Origin: a filamentous cyanobacterium CCT1
Lineage (GTDB): Bacteria > Cyanobacteriota > Cyanobacteriia > Phormidesmidales > Phormidesmidaceae
Assembly (NCBI GenBank): GCA_003017855.1
Contig: PYER01000041.1
Span: forward strand, 1 to 32,120
Reading direction: 5' to 3'
DNA: 32,120 nt
The notes under the pieces are model-generated. The model was given only the letters and a program-made list of their open reading frames with translations, had not been told where the DNA came from and did not search any database. Of this stretch, positions 1-9,361 are shown in pieces (the stretch's first letter is position 1; every line of letters starts with the position of its first letter). Both the position numbers and the translations under genes were made by a program.

Positions 1-69
1 AACTATTTGGCACTCCTTCAGTTCGCCAGCGCAGTCATCACGTTCCGGTCCGCTGAGGTTTTCGGATAG
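1..69 (+). pseudogene. Possible C-terminal tail of a transposase
   Basis: The first 22 codons are open on the plus strand and end in TAG at 67-69. They read as a short hydrophobic stretch (FASAVITFRSA...FG) resembling the last helix of IS5-type DDE transposases. It is the only plus-strand coding candidate before 27 kb, and it ends 3 bp from the stop of the minus-strand acyltransferase gene. The match rests on few residues and the gene would lie mostly outside the window, so this is a weak call. Confidence 0.25.
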
Positions 70-72
70 GCT

Positions 73-1161
73 CTAAGTACCGTATAAAATGCGGGATACC
101 TTTTTATTTTTTACTAGTATGGATGTAGTTATCCAGCTCATTACAAAGATCAGGGTAGTAGCCGAAATTAAGGAAAGGGTACTAACGTTGTTAACGTAAC
201 CAGGATATAGGCGAACTAAAATAGATTGAATAGCTTCTATGAAAAATACATGAATACAATAGATGCCAAATGAACAAAGGCTAATACTTTTAATAGCAGG
301 ATTTTCTTTAACAGAATTGGATATTGCGATCGCAGCAATGAATGCAGTATAACCCCTAGCAATTTCTTCAACAGCGTTCGGCAACATCCATGAACCAAAG
401 ATATTAATAAATAAAAATACTAAAACCCAAAAAACAGGGTTATTACCAATTAACGTTAAGCTAAATTTGTTTGTTTTCGGGTGTGCCAGAAGCATGGCAA
501 ACATCACATAGGGTAAACACCTTAAAGCCCAAAAAAGCTCAACCAGAAGAAGTCTTAATAAAGGATTAGCGTTGCCCTCTGGGAAAATAGTGGCTAGAAG
601 TGATTCAAATGCAATATTATCTGGTCTCTTTAAACCATTTCCAGAGCTAAGAATCACCTGGTAAACCAATAGGCTGACAAACGCGATCAGTGCTGCTCCT
701 TTCCAGGAAATCTTCTTTTCTATTAGAACCTCTACAAAACGGATTAGCAAAGTGCCCATTATTAGTAGAGGCAGAAAGTAAAGATGATAAGAGGCTTCGC
801 CAAAGAAAACCAAAGACAGCGGATCTTGAAAAAGCTGGAATAATCTATTTGGTTCACCAGCCACCATAAATTTGGCAGCTTTATAAAGCAAATACAGAAC
901 AGACCATGTCCCGTAGGGAATTAATAAACGGAGCAATCTCGATTTAAGGGGGTATCGCTTCTGAGAAGTGTAGAGTTTATTAATTGCAAAGTAAAAAGCT
1001 GCTGCGAGAAAGAACGGAACAGAAAAGGATGCAAAATTAGTGATACTGAGCCAGCCAGGAGGGAAGACTTTGACTCCTTCATCAATATGTACGATGATGA
1101 CACCATACATTGCAAAGCCACGAAATACATCAATACCAGTTAGCTGTTGCGACTCTTTCAC
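73..1161 (-). CDS. Membrane acyltransferase, acyltransferase-3 family
   Basis: This is a 362-residue multi-pass membrane protein of the Acyl_transf_3 (OafA/OatA-like) family, which moves acyl groups such as acetyl across the membrane onto sugars of surface glycans. The N-terminus has the family hallmark: an Asp-x-x-Arg-Gly-Phe-Ala turn (residues about 11-17) followed by a helix ending in the candidate catalytic His of IIVHI (about residue 26). About ten hydrophobic segments follow, and the length is normal for a family member without an extra periplasmic domain. It is the last gene of the minus-strand locus in the window, 89 bp after a second family member, so both probably decorate the glycan made here. 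The substrate cannot be read from the sequence. The family call is firm; the sugar and acyl donor are unknown. Confidence 0.85.
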   Translation of the reverse strand: MKESQQLTGIDVFRGFAMYGVIIVHIDEGVKVFPPGWLSITNFASFSVPFFLAAAFYFAINKLYTSQKRYPLKSRLLRLLIPYGTWSVLYLLYKAAKFMVAGEPNRLFQLFQDPLSLVFFGEASYHLYFLPLLIMGTLLIRFVEVLIEKKISWKGAALIAFVSLLVYQVILSSGNGLKRPDNIAFESLLATIFPEGNANPLLRLLLVELFWALRCLPYVMFAMLLAHPKTNKFSLTLIGNNPVFWVLVFLFINIFGSWMLPNAVEEIARGYTAFIAAIAISNSVKENPAIKSISLCSFGIYCIHVFFIEAIQSILVRLYPGYVNNVSTLSLISATTLIFVMSWITTSILVKNKKVSRILYGT

Positions 1162-1250
1162 CTCTCACATCCTCAAGTTACAGTTTTGACGCTTAACTTC
1201 AACTGCCCCATTGAAAGTCATATTCCTCGAGCAAGTTGTTAACAAGCAAT

Positions 1251-2399
1251 CTAGACAAACCCCTTTAGAAATTTTACCCGTCTAAACAGCATCGTTAGAC
1301 TAATAGAACCCAGCAGCGTAACTCCAAACTGAAACAAAATAACCAAGTTTAGAGAACTTTGCGATGCAGGATTAAAGGCAGAAAAAATAGGATTCTCAAA
1401 CAAGCCATTAGTGAAGAAAAGATGCAGTGTATAGATACCTAAAGAACAACCTGAGATGAATCGAATAATTTTAGGCACCGTGCGGGTCGATAAGAGAGCC
1501 AAGTACAAAAGAATCCACGAGCCAAAAACTAGAGACAGCCTTGAGTAGTGAAGAAGATCTTGGGAAAAAAACCACTCTAATATTGTTAAGGCTAGGAACA
1601 AGACTGTAAGGATCAGAAGTTTAAGCCGCATCTTTGAGTTTCCTTCCCTTAGTAAGCCTAACTTATACTCTCGAACTGTGATCGCAGTTACAAAGATGTA
1701 AGGCAGGAAATTTAGTGGGTTGTAATCCCATTGAGAAAAGTCAGATAGAGATTCTACTAAACCAGGCTCTTGAAGTAATGAGGCTTGTGGCGATCGCAGA
1801 AATGAAAATACAACCAATAATAAACAAGAAATAACTAGAAGACTATAAAGAATACTATTCTTCAGAACACCTTTTCTGATTCTTCCAAGACTTATGACTA
1901 CCGCCTCAGCAAGTACTGTAATAAATGCTAAAGAGAAAAAGAAGTACAAAGGTGAATTGCCACCACTGACAATAAATTCGATAAGAGCTTTTATGGATGA
2001 GACACTATGTTGAAGGGATTCAAGTTTTCCATTCAATAGCATATTAAAAACAATTAGTAAGCCAACCCAAAATACATATAACGATGTAAGTTTAGGGAGA
2101 CGTTTTTGAAATAAGTAGAGAGGACCTACTTTTTCGCTCTTAATATAAAACAGAAACAACGAAATCTGAAAAAAAGCCGGAACTGCAAGATAGGCTACGT
2201 TGGCACGGAGAATGTCCCCAATCGATATTGTACCGATCTTCAAGCTACCTGGGAAAAACGCATAACAGTGAAGTGCGACAATCGAAACAGCAAAAACAGC
2301 CCGTAAAAAATCAAACCCTTCAAACGTTGAATTCTGGTTCTGATGAGAATGAGGATTAGTTTGTGCCAGGAAGTTAGAACTATTTGAAGATACAGTCAT
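1251..2399 (-). CDS. Membrane acyltransferase, acyltransferase-3 family (second copy)
   Basis: This 382-residue polytopic protein belongs to the same Acyl_transf_3 family as its downstream neighbour but is clearly diverged from it. A polar N-terminal extension of about 27 residues, rich in Asn, Ser and Gln, precedes the motif FDFLRAVFA and the candidate catalytic His in VALHCYAF (about residue 44). Roughly ten membrane segments follow, with a typical C-terminal SLGIYTLHLFF segment. No strong Shine-Dalgarno sequence is visible before the ATG. Together with the neighbour and the acyltransferase domain of the fusion at 15723-18185, the locus has three such domains, so the product is probably acylated at more than one position. 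The acyl substrate is not predictable. Confidence 0.83.
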   Translation of the reverse strand: MTVSSNSSNFLAQTNPHSHQNQNSTFEGFDFLRAVFAVSIVALHCYAFFPGSLKIGTISIGDILRANVAYLAVPAFFQISLFLFYIKSEKVGPLYLFQKRLPKLTSLYVFWVGLLIVFNMLLNGKLESLQHSVSSIKALIEFIVSGGNSPLYFFFSLAFITVLAEAVVISLGRIRKGVLKNSILYSLLVISCLLLVVFSFLRSPQASLLQEPGLVESLSDFSQWDYNPLNFLPYIFVTAITVREYKLGLLREGNSKMRLKLLILTVLFLALTILEWFFSQDLLHYSRLSLVFGSWILLYLALLSTRTVPKIIRFISGCSLGIYTLHLFFTNGLFENPIFSAFNPASQSSLNLVILFQFGVTLLGSISLTMLFRRVKFLKGFV

Positions 2400-2449
2400 G
2401 TTGGTTTTAGGTAGATGTTAATTTCCGAGTCTTTTTTGTCTAGATGTTG

Positions 2450-3112
2450 CTACTTTCGAGTGTCAGAATTAGAAAAAACCTTGTGTGGGAGAGTGCGACG
2501 ACGGTAGTACCAAACTGAGCTGATAACTAGCAGAGTAAGTAGTGATAAAGCAAACAGAAGGGGAAGAAACTCTCCAGTTTTGATAGCTTTCAAGCCAAAG
2601 CTACCTAGCAGTACAAACGGAAATATGCCCGGAACTGTACCCAAAGCAGTACCAATGAGAAAATCTTTAAACCGGATAGAGGTTAAGGCAGCGACAATAT
2701 TCACTAGTCCGTAGGGAATGACTGGCTGAAGCCGAACAGCAAACATGTAGAACGAACCGCCTATCTGAATTTCAGCATCTAAAGCTTGCCAACGACCAGC
2801 GATACGTTTGGAAACTATGTCGCGACCGATTGTACGCGTGAAAATAAAGGCAATTACAGCAGCGACGACAGCGGCTATACTTGTCCAAAGCGTTCCCAAC
2901 CACGGACCAAAAATTGCCCCACCAGCAAGATTCAGTGGTGTTGAAGGTAGTATTAGAACAGTTGCTGCAACATAAGTTGCCATGTAAGCGATCGGTGCCC
3001 AAACTCCTGCTTCTTGTAGCATTAGCTCAAGTTGCTCCGGTTGAATTGCTCCAACAAGGTAGATTCCTATAGCTGTTGCAAGCAAGCATAAACTGATGAG
3101 CAGACGAATCAT
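2450..3112 (-). CDS. TVP38/TMEM64-family (VTT domain) membrane protein
   Basis: This 220-residue membrane protein carries the SNARE-associated/VTT domain shared by the TVP38/TMEM64 and DedA groups. Visible hallmarks are the short N-terminal helix, the reentrant-loop motif GGAIFGPWLGTLW (about residues 64-76), the following Phe-x-x-Arg-Thr-x-Gly-Arg-Asp segment, and a Pro-Tyr-Gly loop before the last helices. VTT-superfamily proteins move or scramble lipids, and DedA members recycle undecaprenyl phosphate. Its ATG overlaps the stop codon of the upstream GT2 gene by 4 bp (ATGA), which implies translational coupling. A role beside a polyprenyl-phosphate-sugar synthase, such as flipping or recycling the carrier, is an inference from this pairing. 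Confidence 0.85.
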   Translation of the reverse strand: MIRLLISLCLLATAIGIYLVGAIQPEQLELMLQEAGVWAPIAYMATYVAATVLILPSTPLNLAGGAIFGPWLGTLWTSIAAVVAAVIAFIFTRTIGRDIVSKRIAGRWQALDAEIQIGGSFYMFAVRLQPVIPYGLVNIVAALTSIRFKDFLIGTALGTVPGIFPFVLLGSFGLKAIKTGEFLPLLFALSLLTLLVISSVWYYRRRTLPHKVFSNSDTRK

Positions 3113-4161
3113 TGGAGTTCTCCAATTTCAATTAGACGAGTGCCCTCTAACTCTCTATTGCTTACGAAATTCATTTCAGGTTCACTACCCGCTGCCGCTA
3201 TGGGCGCAGTAATTCCATAGAGATCTCTAACGAGATACAGTGGGCGACCTTTGACCTCTTCATATACTCGCCCCAAGTATTCCCCAATAACACCGAGCGT
3301 AATTAACTGAATGCCGCCTAAAAAAAGAATACTAACCATAATGGAGGCATAACCAGCCAGATCTACACCATAAATCAATGTCCGAAAAATCAAAAGACTT
3401 GCATAAATTAGAGCTAGGAGCGATAAACTTAGCCCTACGTAACTCCAAACCTTTAAAGGAGCAAGGCTGAAAGAGGTAATGCCATCAATGGCAAAGTTCC
3501 ATAGTTTCCAATAATTCCACTTCGTTTGACCTTTATAGCGAGGAGCACGGTCGTAGTAAATTGCAGTCTGTTTAAACCCAACCCAGGCAAATAATCCCTT
3601 CATAAAACGGCTGCGTTCTGGCAGCTGTTTCAAGGCATCAACAACCTTTCGATCCATCAGTCGAAAATCACCTGTATTGCGTGGAATTGATACTCGGCTC
3701 ATCCTACCAATGACACGATAGAAGCTATCAGCCGTAATTTTTTTCAGCCAACTTTCACCCTGACGCGATCGCCTTACTGCATAAACAACATCATACCCTT
3801 GCCGCCATTTCTCCAACATTTCTGCAATTAGTTCTGGTGGATCTTGTAAATCAGCATCGATTGGAATAATTGTTTGCCCAATTGCGTGATCAAGTCCTGC
3901 TGTTAAGGCTATCTCCTTACCAAAATTACGAGATAAATTGATAATCCTAATCAAAGGATTTTGATGATGATACGAGATTAAGTAAGAAAGTGTTTCATCT
4001 AAGCTGCCATCATTAACGCAAATGATTTCGTAGCTTAAATTAAGCTTTTCACAAACAGATTGGAGTCGCCCGATCAAGTAGTCAACATTAGGTGCCTCGT
4101 TGTAAAGCGGTACAACAATTGAAACATCCATAACATTTGGCATAGAAGAAATACGTAACAT
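3109..4161 (-). CDS. GtrB-like family 2 glycosyltransferase (polyprenyl-phosphate sugar synthase type)
   Basis: This 350-residue protein has a GT-A domain at about residues 11-235 and two C-terminal membrane helices (about 240-310), the layout of GtrB/DPM1-type enzymes that transfer a hexose from a nucleotide sugar to polyprenyl phosphate on the cytosolic face. Motifs seen are SIVVPLYNE, CVNDGSLDETL, NLSRNFGKEIALTAGL, the metal-binding PIDADLQDPPELI, and the GDFRLMDRK segment. The first ATG is weakly supported; the ATG at 4131 (MDVSIVVPL) aligns better with the usual family start. The next gene (TVP38) starts inside its stop codon. The likely product is a lipid-linked monosaccharide for the GT39-like enzyme encoded just upstream. 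The transferred sugar cannot be told. Confidence 0.9.
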   Translation of the reverse strand: MLRISSMPNVMDVSIVVPLYNEAPNVDYLIGRLQSVCEKLNLSYEIICVNDGSLDETLSYLISYHHQNPLIRIINLSRNFGKEIALTAGLDHAIGQTIIPIDADLQDPPELIAEMLEKWRQGYDVVYAVRRSRQGESWLKKITADSFYRVIGRMSRVSIPRNTGDFRLMDRKVVDALKQLPERSRFMKGLFAWVGFKQTAIYYDRAPRYKGQTKWNYWKLWNFAIDGITSFSLAPLKVWSYVGLSLSLLALIYASLLIFRTLIYGVDLAGYASIMVSILFLGGIQLITLGVIGEYLGRVYEEVKGRPLYLVRDLYGITAPIAAAGSEPEMNFVSNRELEGTRLIEIGELQ

Positions 4162-4364
4162 AAGCTAATTAAGATAGTTTTATATAGAGACTACTCCGCC
4201 ACAATCAGTTGCTGCATTACAATTTTTCATTCAGTGCAGTTTGAACTATCCATTCCCTTGATTCTTAAAACATTCTACAATTATTCTTCCGTCCTAGTAT
4301 GAAGCAGCTATTGCTCTGTAAGTGGTGGAACACCCGAACGTGCATCAATGGTTGGCATTACTTA
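4162..4364. other. Intergenic spacer
   Basis: About 200 AT-rich bases lie between the GT39-like and GT2 genes. I see no RNA gene, repeat or convincing terminator hairpin here. Confidence 0.4.
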
Positions 4365-6005
4365 CTATTGCGCAAAACGCTCTTCTGCTTTCCAAAGTTC
4401 AGTCGGTTTTCCAGGTACTGGACCGGAATTTGGAAACTGAGCAAGCAATTTCATATTAAACAAGCGATTGAACTCTGACTTCAGAGTATCAGTAGGATTT
4501 AGCAGAAAAATGCTGCCATCCAACTGGGAAGGAGCAACCTCTAATTTTTGATCAGAAGCAAATAGAAGTCTTACGTCTGACTCAAATGCATAGTAGAAAA
4601 CTGAGCTAAGAGGAGAAGGATTAACAATAACAAGTGGATCTTCAGCCTGATTCACCAGTTCGGCAATTTGAATTGTTATGCCTCCATTATATTTATTCCA
4701 CCATGTATCAGCCTGAGCGATAACTGTGGAAAAAAAGATCCCAACGGTCATTAAAGCTACCGTTATTAGTGTCCAGAGTCTACGTTTCAAGTTTGTATGA
4801 ATTGGATCCAGGGAGAACGATTTAGTCGTCAAAAGATACGAAACACTAATTTGGACACCCAGAAAACATGGAACCAAATATCTAGGCCAGATTTGCCGAT
4901 TTCCTCCTAATATTAAATCCGCAGCAATTAAAGGCAATGCTGTAGAGGCAATTAGAGTAAGCACAAACAGGTAGATTTGCTTAGAAGTTTTAGTGAAAAG
5001 AAAATAGAGAGAATAAACAACCAGGATGATAATAGGCGGAATTAAAAAATAAAATCCAAATCTCCCAAACCCAAAATATTCGCTAGCACGGGGGTCAACA
5101 AATGAGAGGCTAATATTCTCGGACCACAAGCGAACTGCACCTAAGATAGAGAGCGTATGATTAGTGATCCAAGAGGACTTATCTTTAAAATTAGATAGGT
5201 GAATAACAACGGTAATTAACCAGGGGAAAAAAGCAGCGAAACCACCTAGATTTGCTAGTAGAAAACTTCTGAACCTCTTTGTAAATCGAAAAGATTCAAT
5301 TGTAAAGACATAGCTAAAGTAGCCGAAGATAACAAATAAGAAAAAGAACTGTGAATAAAGACCTAAAGCTACAGATAATGAATAGATAAACCATGGGAGA
5401 CGGCTCTTGGCTCGCACTGCCCAAAGTAGGGAAGCACCCGATAACAAAATCACTAAAGTAAATAAACTGTAAGGTCTAGCCTCTTGGGCATACAAAACCT
5501 GAAAAGGGGAAACACAAAATAGTACAGATGCCACTTGAGCGACTAATGATGATTGAAATAGCTCCAGGCAAAGCCAGTAAATAGCAACTATGGTCAGGAT
5601 ACTTAGGAAAGCAGATGCACTTCGGAGTACCTTTATTGAATCTCCAAACCAACTAACAAAAGTACGAGCTATTAGAAAATAGAGCGGTGGGTGTACGTCT
5701 GTATACAGTTTATAGAAAGAATCACCTAAATTTTTATCAGGGTTTGGATATTTGTACTCTATGAAAGTTTCAACATCAATAGGCGTTTGACCAGAAAGTT
5801 TTTCGACAATTTCCAGATCGTCATAACCCGAGATAACAGAAAATGTATGTGTTTCATCCATCCATACAGGCTTTTTATCAAGATTGACAACTCGGAAAAA
5901 TATTCCAATTAGTAATATGGTGATAAATAGAATTGTTAGCCAAGATTTAGCTGGAAGGTCTCTACCCAAAAAAAGGCTTGGTTCTCTTAATTGTTTAGCA
6001 GACAT
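4365..6005 (-). CDS. GT39-like membrane glycosyltransferase (GT-C fold)
   Basis: This 546-residue polytopic protein resembles the ArnT/PMT (GT39, PF13231) group, which transfer sugars from polyprenyl-phosphate donors on the outer face of the cytoplasmic membrane. After the first helix (about residues 22-42) the first external loop holds the acidic WMDETHTF motif, the usual site of the catalytic Asp/Glu. It is followed by TDVHPPLYFLI, the second family signature. Ten or more membrane helices and a soluble C-terminal domain of about 110 residues follow. An AGGA ribosome-binding site lies about 8 bases before the ATG. The donor may come from the GtrB-like protein encoded next. The family assignment is good; donor and acceptor are unknown. 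Confidence 0.85.
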   Translation of the reverse strand: MSAKQLREPSLFLGRDLPAKSWLTILFITILLIGIFFRVVNLDKKPVWMDETHTFSVISGYDDLEIVEKLSGQTPIDVETFIEYKYPNPDKNLGDSFYKLYTDVHPPLYFLIARTFVSWFGDSIKVLRSASAFLSILTIVAIYWLCLELFQSSLVAQVASVLFCVSPFQVLYAQEARPYSLFTLVILLSGASLLWAVRAKSRLPWFIYSLSVALGLYSQFFFLFVIFGYFSYVFTIESFRFTKRFRSFLLANLGGFAAFFPWLITVVIHLSNFKDKSSWITNHTLSILGAVRLWSENISLSFVDPRASEYFGFGRFGFYFLIPPIIILVVYSLYFLFTKTSKQIYLFVLTLIASTALPLIAADLILGGNRQIWPRYLVPCFLGVQISVSYLLTTKSFSLDPIHTNLKRRLWTLITVALMTVGIFFSTVIAQADTWWNKYNGGITIQIAELVNQAEDPLVIVNPSPLSSVFYYAFESDVRLLFASDQKLEVAPSQLDGSIFLLNPTDTLKSEFNRLFNMKLLAQFPNSGPVPGKPTELWKAEERFAQ

Positions 6006-6143
6006 TGGTTTTTCCTATAGAAGTAGAAACATTATGAATCCAATAAATTCGTTTAAAGTCTTATAGCTTTCCTCAAACAAGGATTAGAAAGTAAGGCTAC
6101 TAAATCTCTGTCATCACGAACTGGCTCTACAACGCAGACCTAC

Positions 6144-7976
6144 CTAGATAGGTTTAGAAATTTGTCCCTGTAAAACAATTTCCTGATAAGTGCCGGATCT
6201 AGCTACCCTTCCCTTCTCCATTTCATAAATGCGATCGCAATGCTCGATTGTGGATAATCTGTGGGCTATGATAATCATAGTTTTTGTGCCACTTAAGGCT
6301 CGAATTGACTCACTAATTAACTTCTCTGTTTCATTATCTAATGCTGAAGTTGCCTCATCTAACACTAAGATTTCTCGTTCGTGATAAAGAGCACGGGCAA
6401 TTCCGATTCTTTGTCTTTGTCCACCAGATAAAAGAGTTCCGCGCTCACCCACCATTGATTTAACACCTTCGGGCAACTGTTCAATTAATTCTGATAGCTG
6501 AGCTAAGTGAATCGCACGCTTTAACTTCTGCTGATCGATGAGGTGATCAGGAACACCAAAAGCAATATTTCTCTCAATTGTATCGTCCGTTAAAAAAATC
6601 GACTGAGGGATATATCCGATTAGGCTCTGCCAAGCGCGCAGATCTTCATAGATAGAGAACCCATCAACTTGAATGTCCCCTGATTTAGGAATTAAAAGAC
6701 CCAATAAAACATCAACAAGACTCGTTTTTCCGGCACCTGACTTGCCAATTAAAGCAACTGATTCACCTTTTCTAATTTTCAAAGAAACATCTAAAAGAGC
6801 ATTTATAGAAGCTCCGGGATAGACATAGTTTACTTTATTAATAACAATTGTTTCTTTGAATTTCAGAGGCTTATCGTTAAGAGAATCAAAACTATTGAAG
6901 ATATTTTTTCTTGTATTGTTTAGAGACAATCCACGGAACATCTTTAGATAACGACTAGCCTCAGGTTGCTCTATTTCCTTCAAAACCAAATAAACCCTGT
7001 CAAGAGTTGGTTTAGCGTTACGAAGCGTATTAATACAATTCATCAACTGATTAGCCGATGGCAAGATTCGAATTGAAGCGATCGCAAAAATACTCAAAAC
7101 TGAAACTAAGTTCTCTGAGCGCTCTGAAAAAAACAGTGCTAAGGAAACAAATCCTACAACAAAAGTCATTAAAATGACTTCAATAACAATACGGGGGAGT
7201 TGTTGTACAGAATGAAAGCGGCTTGCAGCTTTTGAGAATTTATGGGCTTGAGCACTCAACTGGTTTTCAAAGAAAGATTCACATCCAATCACCTTAACTT
7301 CCTTAAAGCCGCCAATCGCATGATTTACAACCCGCGTTGTTTCAGTTAAAGCATCAATATTATCTTTACCCCAGTTAGCAATTTTGTGTCTGAAGTAATG
7401 AAACGGGGCAGCAGCTAACAGAAGTAACCCAAAAATAGTTACTGTTGCTAGCAGGTCTGTTTTTGCTAAAAGCAGCAGAATAATCAACAGGACAAAGGCA
7501 TGTGCAGTTGCTTGAAGCAGTGGAATTGAAATTGAGTAAGTAAAGCTTGCAGATTCACCAACAATATTCTGTAAAATATCGGCGGAATTTGTTCTTAAGT
7601 GAAATGTGTAAGGCAGTAAAAGATAGGTATTCATAAGTCTAAGCCTAAGCTTGACCTGCTGGGCATAGCAAAACTCAAGCACGTATTGCTGAATTCGGTA
7701 GTAAAGAAACGATTTAAAGTAGAGAAATACAACGATTATTAGTCCTAACAAAGCGATGAAGTGGCTGATACTATCGACATTTGAGTACTTATAGAGTTCA
7801 GCTAACCAAGCATTGCTTTTAACTAAAGCTGGGTTTGTTGCAATTGCAATAAATGGACCAACTAACCCGATGCCAACGGCATCCAATACTGAAATTGAGA
7901 GGAACAGACATAATATTAGTAAGAGCTTAGTTTTACTAGTCGAGATGATATATAGAAATTTTGACAGATACATCAT
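6144..7976 (-). CDS. ABC exporter, fused membrane and ATPase domains (MsbA/PglK type)
   Basis: This 610-residue half-transporter has an N-terminal six-helix exporter domain (about residues 17-310) and a C-terminal ATPase. The ATPase shows Walker A GKSGAGKTS (411-419), a Q-loop IPQS, the signature LSGGQRQR (516-523), Walker B ILVLDEATSALD (536-547) and the switch His in IIAHRLST (572). It would work as a homodimer. Similar proteins flip lipids or lipid-linked oligosaccharides, and the gene setting makes the lipid-linked glycan of this locus the likely cargo. A strong AAAGGAG at 7987-7993 lies 10 bases before the first of two consecutive ATG codons, which supports the chosen start. The substrate assignment is inference. 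Confidence 0.9.
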   Translation of the reverse strand: MMYLSKFLYIISTSKTKLLLILCLFLSISVLDAVGIGLVGPFIAIATNPALVKSNAWLAELYKYSNVDSISHFIALLGLIIVVFLYFKSFLYYRIQQYVLEFCYAQQVKLRLRLMNTYLLLPYTFHLRTNSADILQNIVGESASFTYSISIPLLQATAHAFVLLIILLLLAKTDLLATVTIFGLLLLAAAPFHYFRHKIANWGKDNIDALTETTRVVNHAIGGFKEVKVIGCESFFENQLSAQAHKFSKAASRFHSVQQLPRIVIEVILMTFVVGFVSLALFFSERSENLVSVLSIFAIASIRILPSANQLMNCINTLRNAKPTLDRVYLVLKEIEQPEASRYLKMFRGLSLNNTRKNIFNSFDSLNDKPLKFKETIVINKVNYVYPGASINALLDVSLKIRKGESVALIGKSGAGKTSLVDVLLGLLIPKSGDIQVDGFSIYEDLRAWQSLIGYIPQSIFLTDDTIERNIAFGVPDHLIDQQKLKRAIHLAQLSELIEQLPEGVKSMVGERGTLLSGGQRQRIGIARALYHEREILVLDEATSALDNETEKLISESIRALSGTKTMIIIAHRLSTIEHCDRIYEMEKGRVARSGTYQEIVLQGQISKPI

Positions 7977-8100
7977 CGATCAGAAGCTCCTTTCTAAATC
8001 CTTTGAAATTAGTAAATTAAGTATATAGTGGAACAAGTTATTGACAAAATAATTTTTAAAAACACAATGCTTGAACTAGTTACAACCAAAATTCTTATCC

Positions 8101-9351
8101 TTACTTCCGCTCTTCTATAAGGTTCGTATACAAGGACATATAATGGTTGGCTTGTGTTCTAGAAGAAAAATCCCTCAGTCCCTTTTCTCGCGCATGGCAG
8201 CGCAGTTGACGATGCCGTTCTTGATTTTCCAGTGCCCAAACGATTCCTTTTGCCAAATCTTCTTCCTCAAATTGAATTGCCAAATAACCCGTCTGCTGAT
8301 GATCAACAACATCTTTCACACCCGTTGCATTGAATGCAACTACCGGGGTTCCGCAAGATTGGGCTTCTGATGCCGTTTGGCCAAAGGCTTCCTGTACAGA
8401 AGGTACAACCATCACATCGGCAGCAGAATAGACGAGTGCAAGGGAAAGATCATCATTCAAGCGTCCTACATAATGGGTTTTAAAGCCTAACTCGATCGCC
8501 TGTTCTGGTTGGGAAGATCCAAAAATCACCAGTTCGATCTGGTCTTGCCATCCCGATTGACTTAATCGTTGTAAAGCAGGTTGGAGCAGGTGAAATCCTT
8601 TACGGCGATCGCTCATGCCATTAATTGCCCCAAACAATACCAGATGCTTTTCCTGGGGTAAACTTAGTACTTCACGGGCAAAATGGCGATTGTGAGGTTT
8701 ATATATGTCGGTATCCAATCCCAGGGAAATGATTTCAATTCGAGTGTCTTGAAATAAAGAACTGGAACGAGCACATTCTGCCATCCAGGAGGTAGTCGCT
8801 ACCAGGGTCAGATCTAAATCCTTCCATGCATTGATTTTGCGCTTCCAGGTCCAGTGGGAAAAGTCTTGGCGGTGATTGCTGCCTAATTGAGGACAGGCAC
8901 CGCACACCTTCTGGTAATGGTCACAATCTTGGTTGTAGTGGCAACCTCCAGTGAAGGGCCACATATCATGTAGAGTCCAGACGAGAGGCTTGTGAAATTT
9001 TCTCAGCGTTTCGATTTGCAGGTAACCATTACAAACAGCATGAATGTGGACAATATCCGGGTTAAACTGTTTGACCCGTTGAGCCAAAACATCGGGAACC
9101 CACTGCATCGAAAAAATTCCCCCTGGTCGCTTGGGATAGAGGTGCATCGGTAGCCCTGACAGGGGAGGCGATATCTTTGTTAAGAGTGACGTCTCGCGGA
9201 CAACAGAAGGATCTGTGCCAAACTTTGCACGAACCAGCATTTGGGAGTGACAGCCTATCGATCGCAACCCCTGGTGCAATCGATAGGCTGCCCGTGCCCC
9301 GCCGTTATCCACGTCAGATTCACTTAGATGTAAAACATGGATGTCGCCCAT
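8101..9351 (-). CDS. Family 4 glycosyltransferase (GT-B fold)
   Basis: This 416-residue soluble GT-B enzyme resembles WcaC-type GT4 transferases. The N-terminal domain opens with HVLHLSESDVDNGGARAAYRLHQGL, the acceptor-side glycine-rich loop. The region HDMWPFTGGCHYNQDCDHY with Cys residues is typical of this subgroup. The C-terminal donor domain has VVPSVQEAFGQTASEAQSCGTPVVAF, containing the retaining-enzyme EX7E motif. It would add a sugar from a nucleotide donor to the growing glycan on the cytosolic face. It starts only 10 bp after the epimerase stop, so the two are almost certainly cotranscribed. This gene and the epimerase look more GC-rich than their neighbours, suggesting a mosaic origin. 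Linkage and sugar are unknown. Confidence 0.88.
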   Translation of the reverse strand: MGDIHVLHLSESDVDNGGARAAYRLHQGLRSIGCHSQMLVRAKFGTDPSVVRETSLLTKISPPLSGLPMHLYPKRPGGIFSMQWVPDVLAQRVKQFNPDIVHIHAVCNGYLQIETLRKFHKPLVWTLHDMWPFTGGCHYNQDCDHYQKVCGACPQLGSNHRQDFSHWTWKRKINAWKDLDLTLVATTSWMAECARSSSLFQDTRIEIISLGLDTDIYKPHNRHFAREVLSLPQEKHLVLFGAINGMSDRRKGFHLLQPALQRLSQSGWQDQIELVIFGSSQPEQAIELGFKTHYVGRLNDDLSLALVYSAADVMVVPSVQEAFGQTASEAQSCGTPVVAFNATGVKDVVDHQQTGYLAIQFEEEDLAKGIVWALENQERHRQLRCHAREKGLRDFSSRTQANHYMSLYTNLIEERK

Positions 9352-9361
9352 AGTTGTTACC

